DNA of 26,317 nt, taken from NCBI GenBank assembly GCA_038223055.1, contig JBBRHF010000036.1:1-26317 (forward strand), given 5' to 3'. The stretch's first letter is position 1; every line of letters starts with the position of its first letter. A program made the position numbers and the translations under genes. This document shows, piece by piece, positions 14,185 through 20,828 of the stretch. A model generated the notes under the pieces. That model made no database searches, was not told the DNA's origin, and was given only the letters and a program-made list of their open reading frames with translations. The stretch is from JBBRHF01 sp038223055 (lineage in GTDB: Bacteria > Actinomycetota > Actinomycetes > JACCUZ01).

Positions 14185-14960
14185 TGGACCCCGCAACCTT
14201 CGTCGGCATCGTGGTCGCCTTCGCGGCCATCATCGGAGCGTCGGTGATGGAGGGCGCCTCGCCGCTGGCAATCTTCGCGGCCCCCCCGATGATCCTGGTC
14301 TTCTTCGGCACCTTCGGCGCGGCCCTGGCCGGGGGCACGCTGAAGGACTTCATCGGAACGTTCACCGGGCTGCCCCGCTTCATGATGGCCAAGATCGTGC
14401 CGGCCGACGCCGTCGTCGCCTCGATCGTCTCCCTGGCCGAGCAGGCCCGGCGCGAGGGTCTGCTCGCCCTCGAGAGCGCCATGCACGAGGTCACCGACCC
14501 CTTCCTGAAGCGTGGCCTCGAGTTCGCCATCGACGGCACCGACCCGGAGGAGGTCGCCGAGATCCTCGAGGCCGAGATCCGCGCGAAGAAGGCCGCCGAC
14601 AAGGTGGGCTACAAGTTGTTCACCGACATGGGCGGCTACGCCCCCACGGTCGGCATCATCGGAACCGTCGTGGCGCTGGTGCACGTGCTCGGCATGCTCA
14701 GCGAGCCAGATAAGCTCGGCGAGTCGATCGCCGGGGCCTTCATCGCCACGCTGTGGGGCGTCCTGTCGGCCAACATCCTGTGGCTGCCGTTCGCCAAGCG
14801 GATCCAGCGCATCAGCGAGCTCGAGGCCGCCCAGATGGAGCTGGTGCTCGAAGGCATCCTCGCGATCCAGTCCGGCTCCAACCCGCGCCTCGTCGCGCAG
14901 AAGCTCAAGTCGCTGCTTCCCCCGGGCACGGTTGCCGAGGATCAGAAGAAGGCCGCCTGA
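14184..14960 (+). CDS. motA: Flagellar stator protein MotA
   Basis: A 258-residue MotA with four membrane helices (about 5-22, 32-51, 150-171, 184-203). Key family features are present: cytoplasmic REGLLALE (90-97), corresponding to the torque residues Arg90 and Glu98 of E. coli; the helix-3 motif GGYAPTVGIIGTV with Pro154; and Pro202 in helix 4. With MotB it forms the ion-driven stator (5:2 in known structures) that pushes FliG. The Lys/Arg/Glu-rich C-terminal tail is normal. ATG 14184 overlaps the flbD stop by one base, and motB begins one base after its stop. Confidence 0.96.
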   Translation: MDPATFVGIVVAFAAIIGASVMEGASPLAIFAAPPMILVFFGTFGAALAGGTLKDFIGTFTGLPRFMMAKIVPADAVVASIVSLAEQARREGLLALESAMHEVTDPFLKRGLEFAIDGTDPEEVAEILEAEIRAKKAADKVGYKLFTDMGGYAPTVGIIGTVVALVHVLGMLSEPDKLGESIAGAFIATLWGVLSANILWLPFAKRIQRISELEAAQMELVLEGILAIQSGSNPRLVAQKLKSLLPPGTVAEDQKKAA

Positions 14961-14961
14961 C

Positions 14962-15861
14962 ATGAGCACCGCGCGAAAGAAGCGGCCGGAGGAGCCCGAG
15001 GAGCACGAGAACCACGAGCGCTGGCTGGTCAGCTACGCCGACATGATCACCGTGCTGATGGCGCTGTTCATCGTGCTGTTCGCGATCAGCTCGGTCGACC
15101 AGACCAAGTTCCTCGCACTGCGCAAGAGCCTCGCTTCCAGCTTCGGCAACCCGATCACCGCCATCGAGGGCGGCCCCGCGGTCGCCGCCGGCAGCACCAG
15201 CGCCGAGGGACCGCTCGACCTCGGCGCGGCCTTCGTCTCCCCGAGCAAGGCCGACCGGTCACAGATCGCCAAGGGAGTCGCCTCGGCCCAGTCGGCCGCC
15301 GCGCGCAAGGCTGCCGACGAGACCCGCGCCAAGGTCGAGAAGGAGGTTAAGACCCTCGACAGGGCCCGACGGGCGATCATCGAGGCGTTGCGCAAGAAGA
15401 ACCTGGCGGGCTCGGTGCGCTTTCGCTACGACGAGCGCGGCCTGGTCGTCTCCGTGGTCACCGATCCAGTGCTCTTCGCCTCCGACCTGGCCACCCTGAC
15501 CCCCATCGGCGTACGGGTGCTCGACACGCTCGGCCCGGTGCTGCGCGCCGTGCCCAACGACCTGGCCATCGAGGGCCACACCAACCTGGTGGCTGCGCGG
15601 CCGAAGTTCTACGCCACCGAGTGGGAGCTTTCCAGCGCCCGCGCGACCACCGTCGTACGCCGTCTCATCGACGCCGACGGCGTGGCCGCGCGCCGCCTCT
15701 CCGCTACTGGCTATGCCGGCCAGCGACCCCTCATCAAGGGCACCGGGGCCACGGCCAACCGGGTCAACCGGCGGGTCGAGATCGTCATCGTCTCCACCCT
15801 GCCCCCGCAGGACCGGGCACTCATCAAGGGCATCGCCCCCACCGTCTCGACCAAGGGTTAG
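14962..15861 (+). CDS. motB: Flagellar stator protein MotB
   Basis: A 299-residue MotB starting at ATG 14962. The single membrane helix (about 22-43) has the ion-binding Asp27 in SYADMITVLMALFIVLFA. The pattern with Ala and Met after it is typical of proton-type motors, but ion choice cannot be settled by eye. A charged coiled linker (about 95-145) leads to the OmpA-like peptidoglycan-binding domain (about 165-278). There the usual GHTD is GHTN (Asn208), while the conserved Arg of LSSARA (Arg227) is kept. In OmpA-type domains these two residues bind the diaminopimelate of the wall, so the Asp-to-Asn change may reflect a different peptidoglycan. Lys-rich N-terminus MSTARKKRPEEPEE is normal. 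Confidence 0.95.
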   Translation: MSTARKKRPEEPEEHENHERWLVSYADMITVLMALFIVLFAISSVDQTKFLALRKSLASSFGNPITAIEGGPAVAAGSTSAEGPLDLGAAFVSPSKADRSQIAKGVASAQSAAARKAADETRAKVEKEVKTLDRARRAIIEALRKKNLAGSVRFRYDERGLVVSVVTDPVLFASDLATLTPIGVRVLDTLGPVLRAVPNDLAIEGHTNLVAARPKFYATEWELSSARATTVVRRLIDADGVAARRLSATGYAGQRPLIKGTGATANRVNRRVEIVIVSTLPPQDRALIKGIAPTVSTKG

Positions 15862-15871
15862 GACCAGTTCC

Positions 15872-16369
15872 ATGGCAACCACGACCGCCACACCGCCGGA
15901 GTCAGCAGAAGAAGTGACCGGCAAGAAGGGCAAGAAGGGCAAGAATGACCCGAACGCCAAGAAGAGCAAGAAGAAGCTGATCATCATGGTGGTGGTCGGC
16001 CTGCTGGTGGCCTTCGCCGGCTACCACTTCACCCTCGGCAAGAGCTCGGCCCCCGCGGTCGTGCCCCCGCCCGAGCCCGGCGCCGTGATCAAGCTGGACT
16101 CGATCACGCTGAACCTTGCGGAGGGACACCTGCTCAAGCTCGGTCTGGCGCTGCAGCTCACGTCGACCGCCGTGGCGGGCCACGGCGGCGAGTTCGACGG
16201 CTCCCAGGCCATGGACCTGGCGATCGCCCAGCTGAGCAACCGCCGGCTCACGGACCTGAACTCCGCCGTCGCGCGGTCGCAGGCGAAGAAGGAGCTGGTC
16301 GAGGCGGTCGAGAAGGCCTACCACGAGAACGTCATGGACGTCTACTTCACCGAGTTCGTCATGCAGTAG
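15872..16369 (+). CDS. fliL: Flagellar basal body-associated protein FliL
   Basis: A 165-residue FliL from ATG 15872, ten bases after the motB stop, with AGGACC just upstream. It has an extremely Lys-rich cytoplasmic N-tail (about 18-35), one membrane helix (about 36-53), a Pro linker (VVPPPEPG) and the FliL periplasmic/extracellular domain (about 70-165) with ITLNLAEGHLLKLGLALQL, a LSNRRLTDLNS segment and a terminal ENVMDVYFTEFVMQ, matching the family ending (V..VYFTEFVMQ). FliL surrounds and stabilises MotAB stators. Its stop overlaps the region of the predicted fliM promoter. Confidence 0.94.
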   Translation: MATTTATPPESAEEVTGKKGKKGKNDPNAKKSKKKLIIMVVVGLLVAFAGYHFTLGKSSAPAVVPPPEPGAVIKLDSITLNLAEGHLLKLGLALQLTSTAVAGHGGEFDGSQAMDLAIAQLSNRRLTDLNSAVARSQAKKELVEAVEKAYHENVMDVYFTEFVMQ

Positions 16370-16377
16370 CGATTTGG

Positions 16378-16408
16378 GGCTCAATGATTCGGGGTGTCCT
16401 GCCGATCC
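16378..16408 (+). promoter_or_regulatory. Putative sigma-28-type promoter for fliM
   Basis: GGCTCAA (TCAA at 16381-16384), a 16-base spacer and GCCGATCC at 16401-16408, the same arrangement as before flgB and flhA. GCCGAT agrees with six of the eight consensus -10 bases. The predicted start of transcription (about 7 bases after the -10) falls on or beside the fliM GTG at 16416, so the transcript may be leaderless. Confidence 0.6.
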
Positions 16409-16415
16409 ACTATGC

Positions 16416-17453
16416 GTGAGCACTGACGCGGACGGCACCGGGGGCATCGAGGGCACTGTCGGGACGGGCAGCCGGCCCCGCTCGGCTTCGGGACGCAAGG
16501 GCCGCGCGGGCGGCAAGGGCGAGGGCGCCGGCCCGGCGCTCTATGACTTCCGCCGCCCTACCAAGCTGTCCCGCGAGCACGTGCGGACGCTGCAGATCGT
16601 GTTCGAGACCTTCGCGCGGCAGTGGGCCACCTTGCTCACCTCGACGCTGCGCGCCGTCGGGCAGGTCGGGCTCATCTCCATCGAGCAGCTCACCTACGAC
16701 GAGTACATCCGCACGCTCGCCAACCCCACCGTCGTGCACCTGCTCTCGCTCGAGCCGCTGGCCGGGACGGGCGTGCTGGAGTTCTCGATGTCGACGGCGA
16801 TGATCAGCGTCGACCACCTGCTGGGCGGCCCCGGCTCGCCCAACCAGCCGGAGCGGCACCTCACCGACATCGAGTCCAGCCTGCTCGGCGGTCTCGTCAC
16901 CAGAGTGCTGTCCGAGCTGCGCTATTCGTTCGACACGGTCGTGCGGATGGAACCCCAGGTGACCGCGGTGGAGTACAACCCGCAGTTCGCCCAGGCGGCG
17001 TCCCCGGCCGACGTGATGGTGGTCGCCAGCTTCGACTTGCGCATCGGGGTCAACGAGTCGGTCGCCACGCTGTGTCTGCCGTTCGCGGGCCTGCACCCGA
17101 TGCTCGAGGCCTCGCTCGGTCACGGGCAGACCACCGAGCGGGAGCGACTGGCCCGCATGGCGGCGCGCGAGTCGCTGGAGGCAGGCCTGGAAGCCGTGCC
17201 GGTCGAGGTGACGGTGAGCTTCCAGCCCACGACGGTTACGCCGCGCACGCTCGTCGGCCTGCGGGTCGGGGACGTGCTGCCGCTGCAGCACCCGGTCGCC
17301 GCCCCGCTGCGGGTCTGCGCCGCGGACGTGATCTTCGCCCACGCCGTCCCTGGCGCTCAGGGCCGTCGCCTCGCGGGGCTCGTCGTCGAGGACCCGCCCG
17401 ACGCGGACAGAGGTTCGACCCACCGCCAGCTGACCAGGAGATATGGCGCATGA
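16416..17453 (+). CDS. fliM: Flagellar motor switch protein FliM
   Basis: From GTG 16416 the protein has 345 residues. The middle CheC-like domain (about 48-250) has ISIEQLTYDEYIRTLANPTVVHLLSLEPL, the LLGGPG motif that contacts FliG (135-140) and LTDIESSLLGGLVTRVLSELR. The C-terminal SpoA domain (about 255-325) includes the GDVLPL motif. The N-terminal 40 residues are Gly/Arg/Lys-rich and lack the LSQ-x-EIDALL CheY-binding motif expected in FliM. An in-frame TTG at 16374 would give 359 residues but would begin upstream of the predicted promoter. No better start exists, since other frames close quickly. The stop overlaps fliN by four bases. FliM forms the wall of the C ring. Confidence 0.9.
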   Translation: MSTDADGTGGIEGTVGTGSRPRSASGRKGRAGGKGEGAGPALYDFRRPTKLSREHVRTLQIVFETFARQWATLLTSTLRAVGQVGLISIEQLTYDEYIRTLANPTVVHLLSLEPLAGTGVLEFSMSTAMISVDHLLGGPGSPNQPERHLTDIESSLLGGLVTRVLSELRYSFDTVVRMEPQVTAVEYNPQFAQAASPADVMVVASFDLRIGVNESVATLCLPFAGLHPMLEASLGHGQTTERERLARMAARESLEAGLEAVPVEVTVSFQPTTVTPRTLVGLRVGDVLPLQHPVAAPLRVCAADVIFAHAVPGAQGRRLAGLVVEDPPDADRGSTHRQLTRRYGA

Positions 17454-18334
17454 GCACTCCCACCGACCTCGTCCGGGTGACCGCGGCTGCCCTCGCCGCC
17501 GCGCTGCCCCTGCCTTCCGTGCCGACCGTCGGCCAGCCGGTGGGCGTCGCGGCGCTGGGCGCCGACCCGTCCTATCTGCTCCCGCCCGCTGCGGGCGCCG
17601 CGGTGCTGGCCCGGGTCGCTGCCGCGCCCGGCTCCATCACCACCGGTGACCTGGCCGTCATCGTGGCGGCCGACCTCGTCGAGGCGCTCGCCACCAGCCC
17701 GCTGGGGGTCCTGGACCTGGCCTCGGCCGTCCAGCCGGCGCTGGACGCCGCTGCACAGGCCGCGGGTGGCGCCCGCGCCGAAGCCGGCCAGCAACTTACC
17801 GTCGAGCTCGCTCTGGACACCCTTCTTGGCCGTCCCGACGCCTACCTCGTGCCGCTGACCGACGCCACCGGAGCGGTCACCGCGACCGTCGTCGTCTCGC
17901 TCGCCGTGGCCAGCGTGTCCCAGCCCGGTTTCGCCGTCAGCGGCGACCCCGGGTCGGCACCGGCCGGTGCGCGCACCATCGCCAGCACCCTCGCACCGCA
18001 GGTGCACCCCGGTCCCGCCGCAGGCCGGGCGACGTCGGCGGCGGAACGCCGTGGCGGGCTCAACCTGCTGAGCGACGTCGCCATGGAGATCACCGTCGAG
18101 CTCGGCCGCACCCGCATGACGGTCCGCGAGCTGCTCTCGCTCTCACCGGGCGCCGTGGTCGAGCTGGACCGGGCCGCGGGCAGCCCCGCTGACCTCCTGG
18201 TCAACGGGACGCTCATCGCCCGCGGGGAGGTCGTCGTCGTCGACGAGGACTTCGGCATCCGGATCACCGAGATCGTCGCCGCTGCCACCGATGTCGCCAC
18301 CGAGGCGATGTCCTCCAACCGCGGTGCCGCGTGA
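17450..18334 (+). CDS. fliN: Flagellar motor switch protein FliN with long N-terminal extension (FliY-like)
   Basis: A 294-residue protein from ATG 17450 (ATGA overlap with fliM). The C-terminal SpoA/FliN domain (about 205-275) is clear: LLSDVAMEITVELGRTRMTVRELLSLSPGAVVELDRAAGSPADLLVNGTLIARGEVVVVDEDFGIRITEIV spread over that interval. The N-terminal 155 residues are Ala/Val/Leu-rich with alpha-beta character, recalling the CheC-like half of FliY, but the Glu..Asn phosphatase motif of CheC/FliY is not visible. A Pro/Ala/Gly linker (160-200) joins the two. FliN/FliY forms the base of the C ring and docks FliH-FliI. Neither this protein nor FliM shows an N-terminal EIDALL motif. The stop overlaps fliO by four bases (GTGA). 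Confidence 0.9.
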   Translation: MSTPTDLVRVTAAALAAALPLPSVPTVGQPVGVAALGADPSYLLPPAAGAAVLARVAAAPGSITTGDLAVIVAADLVEALATSPLGVLDLASAVQPALDAAAQAAGGARAEAGQQLTVELALDTLLGRPDAYLVPLTDATGAVTATVVVSLAVASVSQPGFAVSGDPGSAPAGARTIASTLAPQVHPGPAAGRATSAAERRGGLNLLSDVAMEITVELGRTRMTVRELLSLSPGAVVELDRAAGSPADLLVNGTLIARGEVVVVDEDFGIRITEIVAAATDVATEAMSSNRGAA

Positions 18335-18828
18335 CCGACACCTTGAGCGTGTCGCTGCGGGTCGGTTTCTCGTTCGCGTTCGTCCTCGTGCTGATGTGGT
18401 CGGCGGCGCGGATCTTCCGCGGCAGGCTCACCGCCCGCGGCGCCGGCCTGATCGAGGTCGTTGCCCGCCAGCAGGTCACGCGCGGTGCGAGCATCGCGTT
18501 GGTGCGCATCGCCGACCAGGCTTACGTCGTCGGCGTCACCGAGCACGCCATCACTATGCTGGGCGAGCCGATCGCCGACCTCGCAAGCCTCGCCGTCGTC
18601 CCTGCCCCCACTGCCGGCGTTCCCGGCATCGGCATCCCGGGCACGCAAGCCCCGTCGACGAGCGGCACGAGCGCGACGTCGGCGACGAGGTTGATCGCGG
18701 CGCCCAGCCCGACGAACATGCAGAGCCCCACCACCGCGGCAGGCGCGCTCGGCGGCTCGATCCTGTCCCCGGCGACGTGGCGCCAGACCATTGCCGCCCT
18801 GCGCGATCGGACGGTGCGTCGCCGATGA
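18331..18828 (+). CDS. fliO: Flagellar export assembly protein FliO
   Basis: A 165-residue protein from GTG 18331. It has one membrane helix near the N-terminus (about residues 10-29, VGFSFAFVLVLMWSAARIF) followed by a small cytoplasmic domain with LIEVVARQQVTRGASIALVRIADQAYVVGVTEHAITMLGE, the pattern of FliO (ll.R..LG....i.lv.vg.r..llGvt...i..L). The C-terminal 75 residues are a Pro/Ala/Thr/Ser tail of no evident fold. FliO helps assemble the FliP ring of the export gate. Position between fliN and fliP is conserved. It overlaps both neighbours by four bases. Confidence 0.9.
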   Translation: MTDTLSVSLRVGFSFAFVLVLMWSAARIFRGRLTARGAGLIEVVARQQVTRGASIALVRIADQAYVVGVTEHAITMLGEPIADLASLAVVPAPTAGVPGIGIPGTQAPSTSGTSATSATRLIAAPSPTNMQSPTTAAGALGGSILSPATWRQTIAALRDRTVRRR

Positions 18829-19766
18829 ACGCCCTCCCGCAGCGCCGCGCCCTCGCCGTCCTGCTGCTGACCGTGCTCGGTGGCCTCCTCGGCCTGGCCG
18901 TCAGCCTCACGGCGCCCGCGCCGGCCGCGGCGGCCGTCCACGTCGGCACGGCCCACGTCGGCACGGTCCACGTCGGCACGGTCCACGTCGGCACCGTCCA
19001 CGGCGCAGCACCCGTCGCCGGCGTCAGCCTGCTCGCCGCCCCGAACCCCGGTCCGGTGGCGCCGGTCGACCCGAAGGCGCCCAAGGGCACCGGCGCGAAC
19101 GACGGCACGATCTCGGTCAACATCGACAAGGTGGGGGACAAGCCGACCTCGTCCCTGTCGATCATCATGGGCATCACGCTGCTGTCGGTCGCGCCGGCCC
19201 TGCTGCTGATGATGACCAGCTTCACCAAGATCGTGGTGGTCCTCAGCCTGAGCCGCAACGCGCTCGGCCTGCAGGGCGTGCCGCCCAACCAGGTGATCAC
19301 CGGCCTGGCGCTGTTCCTCAGCCTGTTCATCATGGGCCCGGTCCTCTCGGCGGTGAACCACGACGGCGTACAGCCCTATCTCAAGGGCGCCAAGACCCAG
19401 AGCCAGGCCCTCTCGGCCGGCATCAAGCCGCTGCGGGAGTTCATGCTCGACCACACCCGCAAGGAAGAGCTGGCGATGCTGTCCAAGGTCGCCGACAAGA
19501 AGCTGCCGGCCTCCCGGGCCGCTGTGCCGCTGACTACGCTCATCCCGGCCTTCGTGATCTCCGAGCTGAAGTCGGCGTTCATCATCGGGTTCGTCATCTT
19601 CGTGCCGTTCCTGGTGATCGACATCGTGGTCAGTGCCGCGCTGATGTCGATGGGCATGATGATGCTGCCGCCGGTGATGATCTCGTTGCCGTTCAAGTTG
19701 TTGCTGTTCGTCCTGGTCGACGGCTGGGGCCTCATCATCACCGCGCTCGTGCAGAGCTACCAGTGA
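18825..19766 (+). CDS. fliP: Flagellar export gate protein FliP with repeat-bearing N-terminal extension
   Basis: A 313-residue FliP from ATG 18825 (the usual length is about 220-250). Residues 1-37 form a signal peptide (basic PQRR, hydrophobic 9-30, APAAAA), as known in FliP proteins. Residues 38-60 are a His-Val-Gly-Thr-Val repeat. Residues 61-108 are a Pro/Gly linker. The conserved core (about 108-313) has TSFTKIVVVLSLSRNALGLQGVPPNQV and ALMSMGMMMLPPVMISLPFKLLLFVLVDGWGLI, both family signatures. FliP is the main ring of the gate (5 FliP, 4 FliQ, 1 FliR in known structures). The extension would lie on the outer face of the membrane, facing the MS-ring lumen. ATGA and GTGA overlaps tie it to fliO and fliQ. 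Confidence 0.95.
   Translation: MNALPQRRALAVLLLTVLGGLLGLAVSLTAPAPAAAAVHVGTAHVGTVHVGTVHVGTVHGAAPVAGVSLLAAPNPGPVAPVDPKAPKGTGANDGTISVNIDKVGDKPTSSLSIIMGITLLSVAPALLLMMTSFTKIVVVLSLSRNALGLQGVPPNQVITGLALFLSLFIMGPVLSAVNHDGVQPYLKGAKTQSQALSAGIKPLREFMLDHTRKEELAMLSKVADKKLPASRAAVPLTTLIPAFVISELKSAFIIGFVIFVPFLVIDIVVSAALMSMGMMMLPPVMISLPFKLLLFVLVDGWGLIITALVQSYQ
18936..18995 (+). repeat. Four 15-bp tandem repeats in fliP
   Basis: Four units of GTCCACGTCGGCACG (second unit GCC for GTC, fourth ending ACC) lie at 18936-18950, 18951-18965, 18966-18980 and 18981-18995, with a degenerate fifth to 19010. They encode Val/Ala-His-Val-Gly-Thr directly after the signal peptide. The near identity suggests recent expansion. 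Confidence 0.95.
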
Positions 19767-20038
19767 CCGACACCGACGTCGTGGGGATCGGCCTGCAGGC
19801 CATGATCGTCAGCGCCAAGTTGTGCGCCCCGATCCTGCTGACCGCGCTCGCGGTCGGCTTCGCCATCTCGCTGTTCCAGTCGGTGACCCAGATCCAGGAG
19901 GTCACGCTGTCGTTCGTACCGAAGATGATCGCCGTCGGAGTCGCGATCCTGATCAGCGGCAACTGGATGCTCGGCACCATGGTGACCTTCACCCAGCAGC
20001 TGTTCGCCCAGCTGCCGTCGCTGCTCGGCTCGGGCTAG
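19763..20038 (+). CDS. fliQ: Flagellar export gate protein FliQ
   Basis: A 91-residue FliQ with two membrane helices (about 15-38 and 53-75). The family pattern runs from LQAMIVSAKLCAPILLTALAVGFAISLFQSVTQIQEVTLSFVPKMIAVG, in which LFQ..TQIQE.TL.F.PK is diagnostic. It assembles around FliP in the export gate. The GTG at 19763 overlaps the fliP stop (GTGA). The length equals the family norm of about 89. A 25-base gap with a small sequence duplication separates it from fliR. Confidence 0.96.
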   Translation: MTDTDVVGIGLQAMIVSAKLCAPILLTALAVGFAISLFQSVTQIQEVTLSFVPKMIAVGVAILISGNWMLGTMVTFTQQLFAQLPSLLGSG

Positions 20039-20063
20039 CGGCTCCCGTGACGCTGGAGACACG

Positions 20064-20828
20064 GTGACCCTCGAGACGGCGTTCCCCGCCCTGCTCGCCT
20101 TGTTGTTGGCAGCGGTGCGCTCCGCGGCCTGGGTGGTTGTCAGCCCGCCGTTCGCCACCCGCCTGGTGCCCGGCTCGATCAAGGCCGTCATCGCGATCGC
20201 GCTGGCGCTTCCGATGGCTCCCGGGTTGGCCGTCGACCTGCCGCAGCTCGGCACGCCCGACCTGATCGCCGCGGTCCTGCTGCAGGCGCTGACCGGCGCC
20301 GGGCTCGGGTTCCTGACCTACCTGCTCTTCGCCGCGGTGCAGGCGGCCGGCGACCTGATCGACCTGTTCGGCGGCTTCCAGTTGGCATCCGCCTTCGACC
20401 CGCTGTCGATGTCGCAGAACTCGGTGTTCGGCAAGATCCACCAGTGGCTGGCCCTGACGCTGCTGTTCGCTACCAACGCGCACCTGATGATCATCAGGGG
20501 CTTCCTCACGTCGTACGACGCCATCCCCGCGACCAAGGGGATCGACCTGGCGCGGCTCGGGCCGGCGGTCATCACCGGGCTGGGGCAGTTCTTCGTCTCG
20601 GCGCTGGAGATCGCGGCACCGCTGGTCGCGGTGCTGTTCATGGCCGACGTCGGCCTGGGACTGCTCACCCGGGTGTCGCCGCAGCTCAACGCCTTCTCGC
20701 TGGGCTTCCCGATCAAGATCTTCATGACCGTGTCGCTGATCGGTTTCACCTTTCCCCTCCTGCCGGGCATCGTCGAGAACGTGGCCGAGGCCGGCACGAA
20801 GGCCATGCTGGCGGTGATGGGATCGTGA
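20064..20828 (+). CDS. fliR: Flagellar export gate protein FliR
   Basis: A 254-residue, strongly hydrophobic protein with about six membrane helices, matching FliR: a start with ALLLAAVRSAAWVVVSPPF, a central LASAFDPLSMSQNSVFGKIHQWLALTLLFATNAHLMIIRG, and a late FMADVGLGLLTRVSPQLNAFSLGFPIKIFMT, in which PQ.N.F..G.P.K is diagnostic. FliR closes the FliP/FliQ helix and contacts FlhB. The start is GTG 20064 with GGAG at 20055-20058. A near-copy of its first 14 bases lies 17 bases upstream. The stop overlaps flhB by four bases (GTGA). Confidence 0.95.
   Translation: MTLETAFPALLALLLAAVRSAAWVVVSPPFATRLVPGSIKAVIAIALALPMAPGLAVDLPQLGTPDLIAAVLLQALTGAGLGFLTYLLFAAVQAAGDLIDLFGGFQLASAFDPLSMSQNSVFGKIHQWLALTLLFATNAHLMIIRGFLTSYDAIPATKGIDLARLGPAVITGLGQFFVSALEIAAPLVAVLFMADVGLGLLTRVSPQLNAFSLGFPIKIFMTVSLIGFTFPLLPGIVENVAEAGTKAMLAVMGS

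Noticed and set aside
14905..14938. CTCAA and GCCGA inside motA as a promoter for motB
   Set aside because: The spacing is 25 bases rather than 15-16, and motB is one base from motA, so no separate promoter is needed.
16374..16415. TTG 16374 as fliM start
   Set aside because: It lies within the putative promoter, has no ribosome-binding site, and the added 14 residues resemble nothing in FliM.
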